A stretch of DNA of 64,000 bases from an uncultured bacterium (lineage in GTDB: Bacteria; Elusimicrobiota; Elusimicrobia; Elusimicrobiales; Elusimicrobiaceae), in the NCBI GenBank assembly GCA_949291545.1, contig CASEWB010000007.1:62001-126000 (forward strand). Reading direction: 5' to 3'. Within the stretch, counting starts at the first letter, position 1, and the number at the start of each line of letters is the position of its first letter. Both the position numbers and the translations under genes were made by a program. Positions 1-7,923 of this stretch are shown here, piece by piece. The notes beneath the pieces are model-generated. The model searched no databases, had not been told where the DNA came from, and worked only from the letters and a program-made list of their open reading frames with translations.

Positions 1-1
1 G

Positions 2-727
2 GCGGGGTTGTTTGTTTGGGGAATGTGGCCTAGAAAGGTGTATTTGCAGGGGGAAGTGGTGATCCGCCAGTTAAACATTTCGCCGCGTATTGCGGGGCGG
101 GTAGACCAAATTTTTGCGCGCGAGGGAGATGCGGTAAAAAAAGGAGAAGTAGTGGCCACCTTGTATGCGCCGGATATGCTGGCCAAAGCGGTGCAGGCGA
201 ATGCCCCGCGGGAACTGGCCCAAAAAAGCTATGCCCGTATGCAGCAATTGTATGAGGGGGGAGTCGTTTCCGCCCAAAAGTTGGACGAAGCCCGCGCAGG
301 GGCGCAGCGGGCCTTGGGCGCGGTGAACGAAGTGGAGAGCTTTGTAAATGAAATGAAACTGGTTTCGCCGGTGGACGGGGAAATTTCTTCCGTCGTGTTG
401 GAGCAGGGGGAATTGGCGGCACCGGGGATTAGTGTGCTTACGGTGTTGGATTTATCGGATGTATGGGTTTCGTTTAATGTGCGGGAAGATTTACTGTCGC
501 ATTTTGCTTTACAGCAGGAAATCCGTTTAACTATCCCCGCTTTAGGGGACGAGCCTTATCCTTTCCGTGTTACTTATATTTCCAAACAGGGAGATTATGC
601 CGTTTGGAGTGCCACCAAAACGCGCGGAGAATTTGATTTGAAAACCTTCGAAGTTCGGGCCAAACCGGTGAACCCGATGCCAGGGCTGCGCCAGGGAATG
701 ACGGCTTTGATGCAGATTTCTTTATGA
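2..727 (+). CDS. HlyD-family periplasmic adaptor subunit (5' end cut by window)
   Basis: The reading frame is open to the left window edge, so the N-terminus is missing; the first visible residues look like the end of a membrane anchor. It shows a biotinyl-lipoyl half (IAGRVDQIFAREGDAVKKGE), a short helical hairpin rich in Ala/Gln/Glu, the second lipoyl half (LVSPVDGEISSVVLEQGE) and a beta-barrel segment ending in PGLRQGMTALMQI. This order is that of membrane fusion proteins which bridge an inner-membrane transporter to a TolC-type channel. Its stop overlaps the ATG of the next gene (ATGA), so translation is probably coupled to the two permeases that follow. The substrate is unknown. The family is clear; the transported compound cannot be inferred. 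Confidence 0.85.
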   Translation, partial: AGLFVWGMWPRKVYLQGEVVIRQLNISPRIAGRVDQIFAREGDAVKKGEVVATLYAPDMLAKAVQANAPRELAQKSYARMQQLYEGGVVSAQKLDEARAGAQRALGAVNEVESFVNEMKLVSPVDGEISSVVLEQGELAAPGISVLTVLDLSDVWVSFNVREDLLSHFALQQEIRLTIPALGDEPYPFRVTYISKQGDYAVWSATKTRGEFDLKTFEVRAKPVNPMPGLRQGMTALMQISL

Positions 728-1899
728 AGCATATTTGGCGGCAAGTTTTTTGCCGGGAATGGGGAATTGTTTTTAAACGCAAAAAGAGCTGTGGCTTTTT
801 TATGTGCGTGTATCCGTTTGTGATTATGGGGTTGTTGCTGGCTATTTTTTCTGCCCAAGTGCTCGATAAAATCCCGCTGGGGGTGGTGGATAACAGCCAA
901 GGATATTATTCCCACGAATTGATGCGCGCTTTAAAGAGCAACCGCTTTTTGGACCCGCGCCCCTTTCCTACGGTGGCCAGTGCCAAAAAAGCCTTGGAGC
1001 AAGGCCGTATATACGGGGTGCTCTCGGTGGATAAATCGTACGATAAAGATTTATTAAAACACACAGGGGCACAGCTAAACGCCTGGATTAATAACGAATA
1101 TCTGCTGGTAGGGGGCAATTTAAGCAAAGGCCTTTTATCGGTGGTGGGGTATTTGCAAAGCAAATACCAACGTTCCACCCTTGCGGCTATGGGGGTTCCT
1201 CCGGCGATGTTGGCGTCTTTTACGGCGCCGCTCCAAGTAAGCGAAAATATCCTCTATAATCCCGGTATGAACTATATTTATTTTTTAGGGTTGGGTTTGT
1301 TGCCGGCCGTATTGCAATTATTTGTGTGTATGAGTGTTTGCTATGCTTTGTTATGGGACGTTAAAACCCGCCGGGCAAAATGTTTACGCTTTGGTTTTAG
1401 GCGCCACCCCTACGCCGTGTCCGGCGGTAGGATTGCTTTCTACACGGCGGTTTATTTTGGGGTATTGGCGGTATGGTTGGGCATTTTGATTGCGTTTTTT
1501 AAAACGCCTGTCGAAGGCAGCCTGCTGCGTACCTTGTGCGGAGGGGCGGCGTTTGTATTTTTGACGGCCAGCACAGGCCTGCTGATTGCCGGTTGTACCA
1601 ACAATTTGCGTTTATCCTTAAGTATGTGTGCCATTTATGCGGCCCCTGCATTTGCCTATTATGGGGTATCGTTTCCGGTGCAGTCCATGCCGGCGCTGGC
1701 GCGCTTGTGGGCGGAGGTGCTTTCTGGCACGCATTTAAATCGCATTTTTGTAAACGAATTGCTGCGCGGGGCCAATGCGGTTGGCACCTGGCAGGAAATT
1801 GCTTTTATGCTGGCAATGGGGACGCTGTTTTTTGTAGTAGGGACCAAAGGGTATGCCCGCTGGATAAAGCAAGATAAATACTTGGGGCCGCAGCTATGA
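724..1899 (+). CDS. ABC-2 type permease, first of a pair
   Basis: A 391-residue inner-membrane protein with the ABC-2/YhgE-like plan: one N-terminal membrane helix (about residues 22-45), a periplasmic domain of about 150 residues starting with the typical LGVVDNSQGYYSHELMRAL strand, then about five helices in the C-terminal half. In proteobacteria, proteins of this type (YhhJ, YbhS/YbhR) work with an HlyD adaptor and an ATPase. Here it sits between the adaptor and a second permease with ATGA overlaps on both sides. No ATPase is visible in the operon, although one could lie upstream of the window. Family call is firm, substrate unknown. Confidence 0.85.
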   Translation: MKHIWRQVFCREWGIVFKRKKSCGFFMCVYPFVIMGLLLAIFSAQVLDKIPLGVVDNSQGYYSHELMRALKSNRFLDPRPFPTVASAKKALEQGRIYGVLSVDKSYDKDLLKHTGAQLNAWINNEYLLVGGNLSKGLLSVVGYLQSKYQRSTLAAMGVPPAMLASFTAPLQVSENILYNPGMNYIYFLGLGLLPAVLQLFVCMSVCYALLWDVKTRRAKCLRFGFRRHPYAVSGGRIAFYTAVYFGVLAVWLGILIAFFKTPVEGSLLRTLCGGAAFVFLTASTGLLIAGCTNNLRLSLSMCAIYAAPAFAYYGVSFPVQSMPALARLWAEVLSGTHLNRIFVNELLRGANAVGTWQEIAFMLAMGTLFFVVGTKGYARWIKQDKYLGPQL

Positions 1900-3026
1900 T
1901 TATTCCTTTTATTTTAAAAGAATTAAAAGCTTTGCTTAAGGACGGCGGATTTTTACTGTTGGCGGTAGGGGGACCGCTGTTTTATTCTTTCTTTTATCCG
2001 TTCCCTTATACGCAAGACGTCGCCCGGAAAATTCCATTGGCGGTGGTAGACGAAGACAATTCTTACCTCTCCCGCCAGTTGGTGCGTATGATGCGCGCGG
2101 AAGAAGAAATAGAGCCTGTTTCCTACGCGGCCTTGCCCGAAGCAAAAAAAGCATTAGACCGCCGGGAAGTGTTTGCCATTGTGCGGTTGGATAAGGATTT
2201 TGAACGCAATCTGTTAAAGTCTGTTCCGCAGCAAGTGCATATCTATACCGATGCCAGTTATCCCGTTTATTACAAACAAACTACTACGGCTTTGCAGCGT
2301 GCCATTAAAACCGTTTCCGCCGGGGCCGAAATTAAAAAATTGCAGGCGTTGGGGGCTGGGCCGGCTGCAGCGGTGTTGCGCAGCCCGGTTCAAATGACGG
2401 TGGTAAATTTGTACAGCCCCACCGGTTCTTACCGCAATTATTTGGTTCCGGCCGTTTTTGTAACGGTGGCACACCAAATTATGCTTATTGTTATTGGGCT
2501 GCGGGCAGGCACCTTGTATGAGCGGAAAAAACGCTACCCCCGGCGCCTGACTCCGCTAGATGTGTGGCTGGGCAAGACCTTATCTTTCTTGTGCTTGATG
2601 GCGGGCTATTTTGTTTATTTGTTTGTATTTATGTTCCGGTTGTACGGCTTTAGCGGGGGGGAAAATTTGGGGGCGTGGTTTGGGTTCTATATGTTGTTTT
2701 CCGTTGCTACCATTGGGTTGGGCATTACGCTTTCCAATGTGTTCCGGGAAAGAGAAACCCCCATTTTATTTATTGTGGTTACATCTATTCCGTTGGTGTT
2801 TATGTCGGGCGTTATTTGGCCCGTTTGGAAGATGCCGCTGTTGGTGCAAGCGCTGCGGCTGTGTGTGCCTTCCACTTATGGCATTACGGGCGTGGTGCGC
2901 CTGTTTGTGATGGATGGCACATGGCTTGATATCTGGCCCTATGTGTGCGGGTGTGCCTTGCTGGCGGTATTGTTCAGTTTTACGGCCTATTATACGGTTA
3001 AAAAGCGCTATCCTATCCAATTGTAG
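1896..3026 (+). CDS. ABC-2 type permease, second of a pair
   Basis: 376 residues, same architecture as the preceding gene: N-terminal helix, periplasmic domain beginning LAVVDEDNSYLSRQLVRMM, and a C-terminal block of about five helices including an FRERETPILFIVVTSIPLVF segment typical of ABC-2 permeases. The two proteins are diverged paralogs that probably form a heterodimer. The start ATG overlaps the stop of the first permease. The operon ends here: within 40 bases after the stop the sequence becomes non-coding, and no ATP-binding subunit follows. Confidence 0.85.
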   Translation: MIIPFILKELKALLKDGGFLLLAVGGPLFYSFFYPFPYTQDVARKIPLAVVDEDNSYLSRQLVRMMRAEEEIEPVSYAALPEAKKALDRREVFAIVRLDKDFERNLLKSVPQQVHIYTDASYPVYYKQTTTALQRAIKTVSAGAEIKKLQALGAGPAAAVLRSPVQMTVVNLYSPTGSYRNYLVPAVFVTVAHQIMLIVIGLRAGTLYERKKRYPRRLTPLDVWLGKTLSFLCLMAGYFVYLFVFMFRLYGFSGGENLGAWFGFYMLFSVATIGLGITLSNVFRERETPILFIVVTSIPLVFMSGVIWPVWKMPLLVQALRLCVPSTYGITGVVRLFVMDGTWLDIWPYVCGCALLAVLFSFTAYYTVKKRYPIQL

Positions 3027-3101
3027 GGATTTTAGCCGCTAGGGCCGCCGCACCGGAGGCTTATCCTTTGGAAGAAAACTCCGCCTAAAACGGTTCACTA
3101 A

Positions 3102-3512
3102 ACGCCAGAACAATATTGCCGCATTTTGTCCCACCACGCCGCGTTTGAAAAGACGCGCATACGGGAAATGGCTAACGATTTGCCTATCCCGCAGGAGCAA
3201 AAAGACGCGCTTTTGCGCATGAGTGAGCGGTTTATGGACACGGAAACCCCGTTCAAGCAGGACTATCTGCACCCGAATATGCATGGCAGTTCGTCTATTA
3301 AAAAGGTGTTGCCGTCCCTGGTGCCGGAAATGACCTACGAAGGTATGCCCGTGGCCAACGGGGGGGACGCCATGAACGCATTTGACGAGCTGTATTTCGG
3401 TAATTTGTCCGAAGATGCGGCCCGGCAATTGCGCCGGGATTTGCTGGCTTATTGCAAGCAGGATACCTGGGCCATGGTAAAACTGGTGGACGCCTTGCGG
3501 GATAGTGTGTAA
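3102..3512 (+). pseudogene. C-terminal remnant of a DUF2779 protein
   Basis: About 135 residues match, by eye, the C-terminal part of DUF2779 proteins: AAFEKTRIREMA, then HPNMHGSSSIKKVLPSLVP, NGGDAMNAFDEL and a final CKQDTWAMVKLVDALR. In that family the region forms a nuclease-like (DnaQ/RNase H-fold) domain at the end of a protein of several hundred residues. Upstream, the frame is closed by a stop at 3099 and no longer gene part is present, so the piece is a truncated relic. A TTG at 3126 could start a short peptide, but no ribosome binding site is seen. It lies just outside the kdp island boundary, which fits a history of insertions and deletions at this spot. Confidence 0.6.
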
Positions 3513-3559
3513 AACCGCTATTTGTGCCAAATTGCCTCTATCCGCGGCTTTGCCCAAGG

Positions 3560-3757
3560 CTCAACTGTCCACAATTTGGCAGTTTATAGAGGGGAAAGCG
3601 GTGTCCAAAAAGTGTCCATTTTTGGTCAAAATGCGTTAAAATCCATTAAACTGCATTAAAAAAAGACCTCCTAGTCTTAGGAGGTCTTTTTTTATCTTTT
3701 TGGTTCTTTTATCATCGGAGGATTAAACTCTATTAAACTCCGTTTAGAAGCATTTTA
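3560..3757. repeat. Left copy of a ~200-bp imperfect direct repeat
   Basis: This stretch aligns base by base with 12096-12296 over about 200 bp with only scattered differences. Shared marks are GTGTCCAAAAAGTGTCC, CAAAATGCGTTAAAATCC, a strong terminator hairpin and GGAGGATTAAACT followed by TTTTAAAT. The first part reads in both copies as the end of a zinc-ribbon-like protein (NCP...KRCPKSVHFWSKCVKIH and stop); the left copy carries an in-frame stop. I infer a gene end plus terminator from a mobile element. In both places the copy ends where tRNA or tRNA-like sequence begins. Confidence 0.75.
3661..3693 (+). terminator. Rho-independent terminator in left repeat
   Basis: Nine-base-pair stem GACCTCCTA/TAGGAGGTC around a 4-nt loop, preceded by an A run and followed by a T run, so it can act in both directions. 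The right repeat has the same hairpin. Confidence 0.8.
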
Positions 3758-3758
3758 A

Positions 3759-3822
3759 ATCTGTGCCCAAGGCCGTATTGCAAGGGAACGGCGGACCAGT
3801 TGCTCTATTAGCGTGGGCAATG
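3759..3822 (-). pseudogene. Possible tRNA-derived remnant next to the left repeat
   Basis: On the minus strand the segment begins TTGCCCACGCTAATAGAGCA and ends ...TTGGGCACA, resembling the two acceptor arms and part of a D-arm of a tRNA with the middle scrambled. It lies directly against the left repeat, as the real tRNA-Arg lies against the right repeat. It cannot fold as a complete tRNA. This is a weak reading by eye. Confidence 0.2.
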
Positions 3823-3849
3823 GGGGTACAAAACAGCTTTTAGTTCCAA

Positions 3850-3874
3850 TAAAAAACCACGCTTTCGCGTGGTT
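3850..3874 (-). terminator. Terminator behind the tRNA-Arg fragment
   Basis: Hairpin AACCACGC-TTTC-GCGTGGTT with a T run on the minus strand. It sits just downstream of the tRNA-Arg 3' fragment in the tRNA's own orientation, so it is probably the original tRNA terminator, separated from the gene when the kdp block inserted. It may now end the kdp operon transcript. Confidence 0.7.
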
Positions 3875-3924
3875 TTAAATGGTGCGCCCAACAGGAATCG
3901 AACTTGTATCTTCAGCTCCGCAGG
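3873..3924 (-). repeat. att-like direct repeat: 3' fragment of tRNA-Arg (left end of island)
   Basis: Fifty-two bases identical to 12289-12340. From 3880 onward they are the last 45 nt of the tRNA-Arg gene including CCA, i.e. T-arm, variable loop, 3' half of the anticodon stem and most of the anticodon loop. After 3924 the match stops and AT-rich island sequence starts. This is the layout left when an element integrates into a tRNA gene and duplicates its 3' end. Confidence 0.9.
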
Positions 3925-4007
3925 ACTAGTGTATAGTACGCAAAACAATAAAATTCCTTTTAATTTAGATAGTTTTTATCTCCTCTATATATTGTATTTC
4001 TTCTTAT

Positions 4008-4703
4008 TTATTCCTCTATTTTATCAATGCGATAACCTACTCCTTGTTCTGTTTTTATAAATCCTTTCATCTCTTCACAAGTTTCTAATTTTCGACGCAA
4101 ATTAGCTACATAAATTCGGACATAGTGGGTTTGTTCATTGGCAAAGGCTCCCCAAATATTAGTTAAAATAAAATTTTGAGTAAGAATTTTCCCTTCCCAA
4201 GAAATTAATAATTTCAAAAGGTCAAATTCCGTAGCTGTCAATTTTATTTCTTTTCCTTGCACTCTTACTTTTCTTAAATTTACATCTACTTCTAACGGCC
4301 CATTTTTATACAAAGGAGTGTCTTTTAAGTTTGCCCCATGACGCAGCGCCACTCTAACCCTGGCGCCCAATTCTGCTACACTAAAAGGCTTGGTTAAAAA
4401 ATCATCGGCTCCTAAGTCTAAAATTTCTATTTTGTCTTTATCAGAATTTAAAACAGTAAGAACAATAATAGGGGTAGAATGTTCTTTTCTGATTTCTTTT
4501 AATACGTCCCCACCAAAGATATCAGGCAAATTCAAATCTAACAAAACAAGGTCTGGATGTTTACTTTTAAAAAGTTGTAACGCCTTTCGGCCATTTTCTG
4601 CTAAAAACACTTCATAACCCTGATTTTGCAAGCTGTTTTCTAAAAAGCGCCTAATACCTTTTTCGTCGTCTACAACTAAAATTTTTGCCCCTTGGTTAAG
4701 CAT
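4008..4703 (-). CDS. kdpE: KdpE response regulator
   Basis: 231 residues, the usual length for the OmpR/PhoB family. The receiver domain (about 8-120) has the acidic pocket near residues 14-16 (VVDDE), the phospho-acceptor Asp in HPDLVLLDLNLPD, a Thr in PIIVLT and the Lys in DFLTKPF. The winged-helix domain follows (about 135-230; TATEFDLLKLL, HYVRIYVANLRRKL). It should activate the kdp promoter when phosphorylated by KdpD under potassium limitation or osmotic stress. It is the last gene of the operon, 11 nt behind kdpD, and low in G+C like the rest of the block. Confidence 0.96.
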   Translation of the reverse strand: MLNQGAKILVVDDEKGIRRFLENSLQNQGYEVFLAENGRKALQLFKSKHPDLVLLDLNLPDIFGGDVLKEIRKEHSTPIIVLTVLNSDKDKIEILDLGADDFLTKPFSVAELGARVRVALRHGANLKDTPLYKNGPLEVDVNLRKVRVQGKEIKLTATEFDLLKLLISWEGKILTQNFILTNIWGAFANEQTHYVRIYVANLRRKLETCEEMKGFIKTEQGVGYRIDKIEE

Positions 4704-4714
4704 AATGTTTTCTC

Positions 4715-7372
4715 CTAAATCTTAGGTTGTAATTCTAATGGGAACAACATTTTAATTTTTAATCCACCAGAGGGATTATCTTCCGCAACGGCATTTCCTT
4801 CATGAAGTAAAGCTACTGATTTCACAATAAATAAGCCTAACCCTGAACCAGATTTTTGTGAGGAGGTACTTTTGGCGCGATAGAATTTATTGAAGACAAG
4901 TTTCTTTTCCTCATTGTTTAATCCAGGTCCTTCGTCACTCGTTTCCAATACCACAAACTGATTTTCTACATAGCATTTTACCCAAATATGCCCACCCTGG
5001 GGAGTATAATTTACCGCATTAACGATTAAATTGGATAAAGCTGATTCCACCAGAGCAAAGTTTATTCTTACGAAGGGCAAATTCTGTTGAAAAGAAATTT
5101 CCAGTTTATGTCTGGCAACATAATGAGCGAGTTTGTCTCTTACAGAATATACTATATCTTGTAAATCAGTCCATTCCCGTTTTACTTCCGAACCCACACT
5201 TATTTTGGAAATATCCAATATGTTGTTGATTTCATAAGTTAAATTTTGAACGGCTCCTTCCAGGTCATCCAAGCTGTCTGCTTTACCTTGTCCTGTTTTT
5301 AAAATAGCTAAGGCGCCTTTGATTACGGTAATAGGCGTTTTGAGTTCATGAGAAACGGTATTAAGAACTAAATTATAAATTTTTTGAGTTTCTTCCAATC
5401 GTTTCATTTCCTCGGTTTTCTTTTTTAGCCTTTCTCTTAGCAAAAAACTAGCCATCTGTCCCGCTACAGACGCTAATAAATTTCTATCTTCAGCAGATAA
5501 AGAATGACTGTAATCTTGCGGTAAATAGGATAAAAATCCTACTACTTCTTCCGCTGCAAATAAAGGAATATACAAAGCTTCCGATGAAGATAAGGTGCTT
5601 GTGCCCCATCCAGCTTCTAAATTGTTTTTCATACACCAAAAACCAACCGATTTTTCTTTTGGGTTTTCTGTCCAAGCATATCCCATAGGGTGACTGTTTA
5701 CTGTTTCAAGTTTTTCTGGAATAATTTGATATACAACAGCAAATTCTCCTTTAAAGAAATATTTAAGTTGCGATAAAATATCCTGTAATGCCGGTTTTAT
5801 TTCTAATGCGGCCGATAAAATACGGGCAATTTTTAATAAAGCCGCATTTCGCTCTTCTCTGGCACGCAGCAATCTGCGGCTAGTTTGAATACGATGGATC
5901 AATACACTAACTACTGTAGCAGTAAACAAATACACTACAGACATTATCCAGTCTTCCGCTTTGTTTATTTTGAATGTAAATAGAGGGGGAATAAAAAAGA
6001 AGTTCCAGGCTAATGCGCTTGCCAAAGCGCAAAACATGATGGGCACAATAGAAGAAAAAACTCCGACAAACAATACCAATAATAAATATACAAATCCAAC
6101 GGCAAAATAACCCGTATAATGAGCCAAAACAATATTAAACATAGTTACTAATGCCAGTAATAATAAGATTCGATAGTATTTACTAGGGTTTGTTTCTAAA
6201 TAAAAGGTCCGCCAAAAAGAATTTTTTTCTTCCACCCCCATCCAGCCCATTTGATGCAAAAGCTGTACATCTACTTTTGTTTCTTTTAATAAGCGGGTAA
6301 CTAAAGAGCCTCCTAAAAACAGATCACGCCACAGGCTGCTTTGGGATTTTCTTAACAATACACGCGTGATGCCATACTTATTGATTACGCTTTGTATAGC
6401 AGAAAATCGATCCGCATCTACACGAGTAATTAACTCCCCATTCATATTGCGAAACAGCTCTTCATTTGTAAGGAGTCTTTCTTTTTCTCTATCAGATAAA
6501 AAGCCGTTTTTGTCCATCAATAGTCCATATAATTCCGCATTTGATGCCAAAGCCGCCTTGCGGGCCGCACGAATTACTTTTTTGGTGGCAGCATCCGAAT
6601 AAATTAAAATTAAAAATTTTTCTTTATGTCCCGCAGGTGTAATGCCGGATTGAAGCGCTTCTAACTCTCCGCCTACCACGTCTCCGGCAAAACGTAAAGA
6701 TAATTCTCTAAGAGCGGTTAGTTTATCGGTTCTAAAAAAATTTTCGGCAGCGACGACAGAATTTTGTGGAAGATAGACTTTTCCATCTAACAATCTTTCC
6801 AGCAATTGTTCGGCGGGCAAGTCAATCAGTTTAATTTGGTTGGCCCGTTCAAAAACAGAATCAGGAACCGTTTCTCTAACAGAAATACCTGTAATTAACG
6901 CAACATCTTCTTTTAAACTTTCTACATGTTGTACGTTAATCGTAGTATATACATCGATCCCATTAGATAGAAGTTCTTCTACATCTTGCCAGCGCTTTTT
7001 ATGACGGCTGGACAATATATTGGTATGCGCCAATTCATCTACTAAAACAACCTGTGGTCGGCGTTCAAGAATCGCCTCTAAGTCCATTTCATTAAATATT
7101 TTCCCTTTATATGGGATTTTTTTGGCCGGAATCACTTCTAGGCCGTCCAACAGCGCTGCGGTTTCTTTTCTCCCATGTGTTTCCACTACTCCAACTACAA
7201 TATCCACCCCGTCTTCTTTCTTTTTTTCGTGAGCGGTTTGTAACATGGCGTAGGTTTTGCCCACCCCTGGACACATGCCTAAAAATACATACAGATGCCC
7301 GCCTTTATTTTTGTTTTCGGCGGTTTGTACGGCTTGTAAGATTCTGTTTGGATCAGGTCTATTTTCTTGCAT
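4715..7372 (-). CDS. kdpD: KdpD sensor histidine kinase
   Basis: 885 residues, full length. Order: KdpD N-domain with Walker A (GMCPGVGKTYAML, about 32-44) and Walker B (LVDELAHTN, about 110-118); a universal-stress-protein-like domain (about 250-370); four closely spaced membrane helices (about 400-500); a GAF-like region; the dimerisation/phospho-acceptor helix with His in SHELKTPIT (about 665); and the ATPase domain with an N box (NLIVNAVNYTP), DEGPGL and GSGLGLFIV. It senses low potassium or ionic strength at the membrane and phosphorylates KdpE. Its start overlaps the end of kdpC by 14 nt, so translation is coupled. Confidence 0.96.
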   Translation of the reverse strand: MQENRPDPNRILQAVQTAENKNKGGHLYVFLGMCPGVGKTYAMLQTAHEKKKEDGVDIVVGVVETHGRKETAALLDGLEVIPAKKIPYKGKIFNEMDLEAILERRPQVVLVDELAHTNILSSRHKKRWQDVEELLSNGIDVYTTINVQHVESLKEDVALITGISVRETVPDSVFERANQIKLIDLPAEQLLERLLDGKVYLPQNSVVAAENFFRTDKLTALRELSLRFAGDVVGGELEALQSGITPAGHKEKFLILIYSDAATKKVIRAARKAALASNAELYGLLMDKNGFLSDREKERLLTNEELFRNMNGELITRVDADRFSAIQSVINKYGITRVLLRKSQSSLWRDLFLGGSLVTRLLKETKVDVQLLHQMGWMGVEEKNSFWRTFYLETNPSKYYRILLLLALVTMFNIVLAHYTGYFAVGFVYLLLVLFVGVFSSIVPIMFCALASALAWNFFFIPPLFTFKINKAEDWIMSVVYLFTATVVSVLIHRIQTSRRLLRAREERNAALLKIARILSAALEIKPALQDILSQLKYFFKGEFAVVYQIIPEKLETVNSHPMGYAWTENPKEKSVGFWCMKNNLEAGWGTSTLSSSEALYIPLFAAEEVVGFLSYLPQDYSHSLSAEDRNLLASVAGQMASFLLRERLKKKTEEMKRLEETQKIYNLVLNTVSHELKTPITVIKGALAILKTGQGKADSLDDLEGAVQNLTYEINNILDISKISVGSEVKREWTDLQDIVYSVRDKLAHYVARHKLEISFQQNLPFVRINFALVESALSNLIVNAVNYTPQGGHIWVKCYVENQFVVLETSDEGPGLNNEEKKLVFNKFYRAKSTSSQKSGSGLGLFIVKSVALLHEGNAVAEDNPSGGLKIKMLFPLELQPKI

Positions 7373-7922
7373 AAGTTTCCATATCGTCTAAAGCTATATT
7401 TAATTTTAACACATTAACGCGCATTTCCCCCAGGAAGCCAAAATCTCTGGGTTCAATGGTTTTGTTGATTAATTTCTCCACTTCTTTTTCGGATATATTA
7501 CGGGCCTTAGCAATACGTTGGACTTGTTCAAACGCTGCTTGCGGACTGATATGGGGGTCAATCCCCGAAGCGGAAGTAAAAAGCATATCATCTGCCACTT
7601 TGCCGGAGGGGTTCATATATTTAGCTTTGTTTTCTTGCATTGTTTTTAAAATAGCCGAAGAAGCCGGGGTGATATTGCTAGCACCAGACGGCAGGGTATT
7701 ATAATTACCTGCAGACGGACGCCCCCAGAAATATTTATCCTGTTCAAAGCGTTGGCCTACAAATACTGCGCCCATATTTTTACCATCTTTGACTATAATA
7801 TTTCCGGTAGTCTTGTCCGCAAAGAACAAATGACTGGCTCCCGTTATAATTGCAGGATAAATAATACCTGTTACAACACTTAGAATTACCAAGAATTTAA
7901 AGGAAATCCATAAATTTTTCAT
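7359..7922 (-). CDS. kdpC: KdpC, potassium-transporting ATPase accessory subunit
   Basis: I take the ATG at 7922, giving 187 residues, the usual KdpC length. A longer frame upstream to 7991 only reads back through the end of kdpB. One N-terminal helix (about 8-30) anchors a periplasmic domain with the conserved GRPSAGNYNTLPSGASN and SGIDPHISPQAA stretches. KdpC stabilises the KdpFABC complex and raises its affinity for ATP. It overlaps the kdpB stop by a few bases and kdpD at the other end. Confidence 0.95.
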   Translation of the reverse strand: MKNLWISFKFLVILSVVTGIIYPAIITGASHLFFADKTTGNIIVKDGKNMGAVFVGQRFEQDKYFWGRPSAGNYNTLPSGASNITPASSAILKTMQENKAKYMNPSGKVADDMLFTSASGIDPHISPQAAFEQVQRIAKARNISEKEVEKLINKTIEPRDFGFLGEMRVNVLKLNIALDDMETYARK

Positions 7923-7923
7923 C

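Noticed and set aside
3039..3557. 172-codon minus-strand frame
   Set aside because: Opposes the clear DUF2779 remnant and its translation has no protein-like features.
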